Source: Epiperipatus broadwayi
Lineage: Eukaryota; Onychophora; Udeonychophora; Euonychophora; Peripatidae
Assembly (NCBI GenBank): GCA_028023455.1
Contig: JAQFVV010012416.1
Coordinates: forward strand, 421,001 to 485,000
Direction of reading: 5' to 3'
Length of the DNA: 64,000 nucleotides
The translations under genes and the position numbers were made by a program. Shown here in pieces: positions 58,031 through 64,000 of this stretch. Each line of letters starts with the position of its first letter. The stretch's first letter is position 1. The notes under the pieces were generated by a model. That model was not told the DNA's origin. It did not search any database and was given only the letters and a program-made list of their open reading frames with translations.

Positions 58031-59953
58031 GCGGAGTGCATTTTCAGTGCGGTTCACGGGAATCAAAGCTCTCACTTATAGTTTTCAAAAAAAATTTAAG
58101 TTATATTTTTAATGGGGGGGGGGGAGGGTGACTTCTTTTTTATTTTACCTTTCCATTCTTTACAAATTAGTTAAAAAAACAAATTCACTAAGTAAATTTA
58201 GTGTAAAAATAAATTTAAAAAAATATATAATTTTTTTTTAAAAAAAAGACTAATAAACAAAAATACATAATCATTTCAATCTTTAGGCTAAAAAAGATAT
58301 ATTAATGGGAAAAATTTATTCCTCTCCAAAATTTGTATATTTTTGACATATTTTGTTCAAATAATGAACATGTTCTTTGAAATTTTAAAATTCTATTTTG
58401 AATTATAAAAACAGTTTATTATGAAGACATTTTCTTTTTTGACATCAATAAATTTTCAGCTGACTAATTTTCTGCTAAAAAGCAATAACTAATATTCAAA
58501 TAAAATCTAAATGTAAGCATCTTATACTTATTAATAAACATTGCTTAACCACTTCAATGAATGTATCCACCTATCAAACTTTAAATAGAACCTAGTAAAA
58601 TGGTCTTTTAAAATGAAATATTAGATATTAGAACTTTATGTTATTAAAAAAATTCTATATCAAAGAAACAAAAAAATTCTGAGAGTTAATAAATTATTTA
58701 TTGTTATTAAAATTTTGAAGAATATTTTATTTACGGTTTTCACAAAAAAAATTTTTTTTTTATCCAGTATAGACTGCTTCCTGTTTCTCATAATATACTT
58801 TCTAAAGGTAGGCTTTTAAAAAATAAAATGTTTTCAAAGACAATCCTCTACTAATGTCATAATTGTTGGTTTAGTAATAAGTCTTTTACAAAAATATTTT
58901 GTCATAATTGTTAACAATTATTGAAATTCATACTTTGATCTCATTTATCCCCAGGGTAAAGCAATTTAAAGTGTCAAATAATTAAAAATCTTGTTTCTAA
59001 GCCATACTTCCTTCATAGCTTTGTCATAACAATAGAAGATGCTGTCAATCATATACAAAGATCTGTAAAGGTTCATATAATGCTGACATCTTCAGGTTTT
59101 TTTAAAAAATTAATATATTAAAATTGTAGCTTCATAGATAAGAACCACTACAACTCATCACATACTATTTTAAAACAACATTGAACAATAGTCATCGCAG
59201 CACCATTAAAACATCTATAAAATGAAACTTAAAGCATACATACCACTGAATACATTGAAGTACTTCATTAGGCAAAAAAACAATGAGAAGCTAAATCAAT
59301 TAATTAAATTATTTATTTTATTGTTTTTAAAATATAAACAAAAATATGTTATGTAAATGCAGGAACTATTTTTTCCTTTTGCATAAAATAAATTTCCTTT
59401 AACTATTGTCTTTAAACTCTTTCTATTATTTTTGATCTCCAATAACTAACATTCTTATCATTAAAATCATGCAAAGACTTTTAAAATTAAATTTTATGCC
59501 TTCAAGCAATTAGAATGGATTCCTGATATTAAGAGCATGTGTTTGATTGCAGTACCTAATTAAAATAAATGTCAATTAATGGTTAATACTATGATTTACA
59601 ATTTGTGTTTCTGACTATGAACGCAACAACTATGAGTTCTAATAAGGAAATATATTATCATATAACATTAATTATTTTATCCAATTTTTTCAAATTATTT
59701 TTATTATCTAAATAAAAATTTATGAATCACAGTTTAATAATTTTTAAAATAATGTGATTTGGTACAGTAGTAGAATGATAAAATTGAGAAGTGAAGGTAA
59801 TCAAAATTTAATCAAAGGTTTCTGATGCTTAACGGTCTATTATCTCATAAGCAACAAATCATTAGATTTTTAATAATATTCAGAATTGAAATGCTGTGTA
59901 TAAGGTAATATCTTATGTTATATTTTTAACCATTTTTAAAACTATGTGCGATC
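58031..59953. other. AT-rich sequence with a G-run
   Basis: A run of G then AGGGTGACTTC lies near 58113. No gene or structured repeat seen. Confidence 0.5.
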
Positions 59954-60056
59954 AGTGATGTGATGTGATGTGATGCGATGTGGTGTGACTTCTCCTTAAA
60001 TGGAGTCAGGAATCTTTCAGCAACAATGCCCAGAGAAACCTGTTAGCCACTTTAAC
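59954..60056 (-). mobile_element. 3' end fragment of the FVDD-type LINE
   Basis: GTGACTTCTCC, CAGCAACAATGCCCA and GAAACCTGTTAGCCACTTTA match the 3' end of the LINE at 61.48 kb. On the minus strand it finishes in a (CATCA)n tail. About 100 bp only. Confidence 0.75.
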
Positions 60057-61483
60057 ATATTGCTTTATAACATTAAGTTTTAAATTTTAAAGTTTTCACT
60101 TATCCTAAATATTTGAATACACTTTTATTTGTTAACTTGAATGCTTATTTACGTTAAACAGAGCTTAACATTCCTGTTCTAAAATATACAATAAGAGAAA
60201 CATAGCTGATAATGATAGTGATAATGAATGTATCACTGTACTATACTATTTTATATATCATGCGTGTATTCAATGGGATAGACCTTGTGTTATATGATGT
60301 CTCTGTCTTGTTTTATATATTGTTTCTGAAAGATAGGTAGGTATTCAATTATTTTTGATGCTAAAAAAATTTGTAAATAGTGTAAATAAATCTTGTTGTT
60401 TTAAAAATTTATTTAGTTGTCTATGATCTTATTGCTAATCATCATCCACATTATTATTGTTGTTGCTATTGACATATTATCTTATTATTTTGAAGTTATC
60501 ATCAATCAATATAGTATATTTAACTATACATTAGTATATCATAATAATTTTGTTAAGCCTTTATGTTTTAAAAGTACATTTAAAGCATCATCACTTAGTG
60601 ATCAAAATATTGTTAACCTAAAGTGCCTATGTTATTTTAAATAGTATATTAAAAGATAAAACACTTGATTTTGATGTAACCTGTTTATTTGAACCATCAG
60701 ATATATCATTCACCGATCTTGATCACATTCCCCATAATTATTTAATGAAATCAAGTTAGTAAGTTATTGTGTTCAGTTTATTAAAAGTTTGTTCATACTT
60801 CTCAAAGCTTAAAGTTTATAATATTATTGGTATTGGAGTTGCTAAATATTCTGTATTAATTCTATTTTGTATTATGAGCTGTTTTGTTTGCTATATTTGG
60901 GTAGTGGCAAAATCCCTCTCACTGACCCGGGTATATGTTGTAAAATGATAATATTTAAGTTATTTGAAACCCGAGAAGAATAAGTTACTAATTCGCAGTG
61001 TAATGAATTTGTAGTAAATTTTTATATCTACAGTTATTTACTGTACTTGGATTTGAGTTCTGTTATTTAACAGTTTTATTAAAGTCAGCATAACTTTAAT
61101 GTGTAAATTTCTTCTTTTGTCGTAAAACTTATAGCTTGTTTTAATTAGTTTATAGTTCAAGATCTCATTCTCCATCATCAACATAGTTCTCCTATTTCAT
61201 CTGGATCTTTCTTTTATTTCTTCAGTCTCATTTGATCCTAATTCATTATCATAACTGATTCACCCTTATTATCTTAATCATTCAGTATTCTAACACATCT
61301 TTCTCTTCTCTTCACTCTTAGGCTCACTTCATTTTAGTATTTAATTATTATTTATTTTCATCATCCATTTAGTCATCTACATCCTAATTTATTAATTACG
61401 TAATTCATAATTTTCATTTCATATTCATTCCATAGATTTACTTATTAATTATTTATTGGTTTGACAAATATTAAATTTATTAA
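60057..61483. other. AT-rich sequence with a possible terminal exon
   Basis: 60645-60759 follows an AG acceptor-like site and is open to a stop with varied codon use, encoding KDKTLDFDVTCLFEPSDISF and on to HIPHNYLMKSS. It could be a last exon of a host gene or chance. Nothing else recognised. Confidence 0.3.
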
Positions 61484-64000
61484 GTAGTGATGTGACTCAC
61501 TGTGACTTCTCCTCTCAGCAACTATGCCCAAAGAAACCTGTTAGCCACTTTACCATTCCCTTTCATTCCCCACCCTATGCTCTCCCATAATCTGCTCCAT
61601 CCTCTTTCCACAACATAATCTTTGTCAACTCTATGGCCTTTATATCTAAATCCCCCTTATCTTTTCCCAAACCCAGAATAAAAACCAATAACCCACTTAC
61701 TGTATAATTACTTTGTTCATATTTATTCTTTCATAATTTCATTATTTGTACCCTTTCTGCTTTTAACCATTTACATTCAATCAGCAGATGCCTAATATTT
61801 TCTATGCCTTCTTTACACAATTTGCAGACTAAATGACCCATATTTTTCCATTTACATGTATATTCTCTTGTTGCTAAAGATCCCATTCAAGCCTTAAACA
61901 ATTGACTACTTTCCTTACTATTATCATATATTAACTCGCACCTAATGTTCTGTTTACTTCTATATATATTTAAACTCTTTTTATTCTCCATATTAGTTCT
62001 CCATCTCTCCAACTCCCTATTCTTTATTAATTCATCTATTCTTTTATCCCATTCCTTACCACTATAACACTCAACAATCCTTCTAACACAATCATCCCAC
62101 CATTTATACAAGTATACCGATATAAATTCTTTATCCAAATCTTTTGCATACCACATTACCTTTCTCACCCATCTTGTTGCCTGCCCTTTACTCATAAGCC
62201 AATTAAATACTATTTTGGCTATTCTTTTATTATCCATAAACTGCAATCTACCAAACATTTTTTATTTTACTTTTTACATCTCTCATATAAAAACTCGACC
62301 ATCCCATTTCTCCTTGAATTGCCTCCTTTGCTGTCCACACCTCTGCATCTAATGCATGTCTTTCTACTTTCCTTTGTACATTCTCTAAGTAATCTAATAC
62401 CCCTTTACTAACACATATCGCATCATTACCATATGTGAACCCTGCTACTGCAACTCTCTTCCATACAATTCTAGCTACATCATATTTATTATATGAAAAC
62501 ACTGTTAATTTCTTTACCAAACCCTTTCTTTTCTTTGCTTCATTTACCAATTTTTTTCTTCCATTCATCCAAGCAATTTTCCTGATTACTTAAGATGATT
62601 CCCAAATAACTATATCTATTCACCACACTTAACTTGATATCCCCCAATAAAAATTCTATGTCTTCTCTTTTCCCAGTATTAACCATCATTATATTTTATT
62701 TTTCTTCACTAAATTTAATCCCAATCTCCTTACCCACCCTTGCACATGTTTTTAGCATAACTTTCATATCTTCTTTTCTTTCTGCACACAAAAAGACATC
62801 ATCCACAAAAAAAAAGACCCGACAAAGTATATATACCCTTGCCACCTATTAATGGTATCTCTATCACTCTTCCTAGTCTTTCTGTTGCTCTCTCTCTCTC
62901 CATTTAACTCAAATACAACAAAAACAAAATAGGTATTATAGGGCATCTTTGCCTTATTCCCATCCCATTTTTAACTTTAACTGATTCTATATTCCCTAAT
63001 TGATAAGTATAGTAATTATTTTCATATAATTTTTTTAATAATATTTACTAAAGCTTCATCCATTCCCAAATTTGCTAAACTTATCCATAATCTATTTCTA
63101 TTTACTCATATATAATGATCTACCTGAATTCCTAGTCATATTCATAAGTTGTGTAACTACAAATAAACTATCTCGTATACACCTATCTGACATACAACCT
63201 CCTTGCATTTCCCCCATTACATTATTCTCTTTCATCTACTTTACAACTCTTCCAGCTACCATATATGAGAAAATGTTATATAAAACTGATGTTACCACTA
63301 TTGGCCTATAATTACTTAGCTTTCTATGATCCTTACAATTTCCTTTAAATAATAATCTTACTCTTGTATTACTCCAATTACCCGGAAAAACTCTTTTCTG
63401 TGTCATTTTATTAAAACATGATAATAGCTTTACTTTTGCTTTAAGCCCTAAATTCATTACCATCTCTGCTGCCCATACATCTAAATCTCTTGCCTTTCCA
63501 CTTTTCAATCTTTTTTCTGTCTCATTCAGTTCATTTTTTGTAAGCCTAATATTCCCATTACTAGATGCTTTCATGTTTTCTATCACTAAGTCCTTCACAT
63601 CTTACATCTTTTCTACATCCATTACATATCTATTTAAGCTTCTCTCTAACTCTTCTCTAGAGCTACACTCTATTCCCTCATCATCTAGTAATACTATCTC
63701 TCCCCTACATTTCACCTTTTAATGTAATTCCAAAATTTTTTACTCCCTTCTCTTCCACTTTTATTAATAACCTCCAACAATTTACTATTCAATTTCATTT
63801 TCTCTCTATAGTTATCTATTTTAGCCAGCTTCTTCTTTTCTAAGTACTTTTCTCATTTAACATTAATATCTTTTTCACTTTCTTTGTTCGTAATAGCACA
63901 CATATATTCTCTGCATGCTTCTTTCCTCTCTTTTACACTTTTACTAACTCTTATTTTTTATTACTGTTATTCTCCATATTCTCAACCAAAACCCTATTTG
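61484..64000 (-). pseudogene. Non-LTR retrotransposon (LINE) with FVDD reverse transcriptase, 3' part
   Basis: Minus strand, entering from the right edge. Linker text KKFWNYIK lies near 63740. The pre-RT helix ELNETEKRLKSGKARDLDVW is at 63472-63531. RVRLLFKGNCKD and LSNYRPIVVTSVLYNIF (RT blocks 1-2) are at about 63267-63370. MQGGCMSD and GIRQRCPI (block 4) follow near 62950-63215. The catalytic FVDD is at 62798-62809 with both aspartates kept, then SYLGIILSN near 62600. The thumb region and C-terminal domain (QGEMGWSSF, NWLMSKGQATRWVRKV) follow, and the end is a CxxC...H...C zinc-binding motif (LVCKLCKEGIENIRHLLIEC) near 61790-61850. The 3' end at 61484-61560 matches the fragment at 59954. 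Several frameshifts and stops separate the blocks. Clade not assigned; clearly different from the RTE-type copies. The N-terminal endonuclease would lie beyond the window. Confidence 0.88.

Noticed and set aside
60417-60644. 75-codon frame with hydrophobic start
   Set aside because: Isoleucine/leucine-rich start is what AT-rich DNA yields; no other evidence for a gene.
1-64000. Prokaryotic features such as operons, CRISPR arrays or rRNA genes
   Set aside because: No spaced direct-repeat arrays, no rRNA-like conserved stretches and no dense coding; all coding remnants are animal transposon or retrogene types.

Overview
This window looks like nuclear DNA of an AT-rich invertebrate animal. Base composition is strongly A+T biased, there are long intron- or intergenic-like stretches without reading frames, and every recognisable coding remnant is of metazoan or transposon type. 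No intact protein-coding host gene is visible. I cannot name the phylum with confidence. The window is a transposon graveyard in which most named features are broken copies.

Main protein-bearing remnants, left to right: an SRSF1-like retropseudogene (about 9.37-9.89 kb); a Tigger/pogo-like DNA transposon remnant (14.87-16.03 kb); a Penelope-like element (PLE) with reverse transcriptase and GIY-YIG endonuclease (20.28-22.4 kb); 3' ends of RTE-type LINEs (11.2, 26.4-27.3, 30.9, 51.3-52.0 and 58.0 kb); an internally deleted mariner (28.63-29.38 kb); a GTF2IRD2/ZBED-type hAT with recognisable target duplication (38.02-40.45 kb); a decayed Ty3/gypsy pol fragment (48.03-49.18 kb, minus strand); and a second LINE type with FVDD reverse transcriptase on the minus strand (61.48 kb to the right edge).

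The most interesting layer is non-coding. At least four unrelated-looking repeat families (called here I to IV) each carry a sequence that folds as a minimal type I hammerhead ribozyme: CTGANGA core, short stem II, GAAA, a 2-4 bp stem III, an NUH cleavage triplet and a complementary stem I. Several occur as tandem copies with unit lengths of about 350 to 500 bp. The clearest is a dimer at 22.83-23.50 kb whose two intact ribozymes lie exactly one 388-bp unit apart. This is the layout known for animal retrozymes, small non-autonomous elements thought to move as circular RNAs using Penelope-type machinery, and a PLE lies immediately upstream. Five ribozyme loci are arranged as inverted pairs, always minus-strand copy on the left and plus-strand copy on the right, giving large foldback palindromes.

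The remaining sequence contains tRNA-derived SINE copies, foldback or MITE-like inverted repeats (7.5, 18.0, 19.3, 34.6 and 56.3 kb), a long TTC microsatellite, several isolated G-runs and long AT-rich stretches in which I see nothing specific. All function and mobility statements are inferences from sequence patterns; no searches or folding programs were run.
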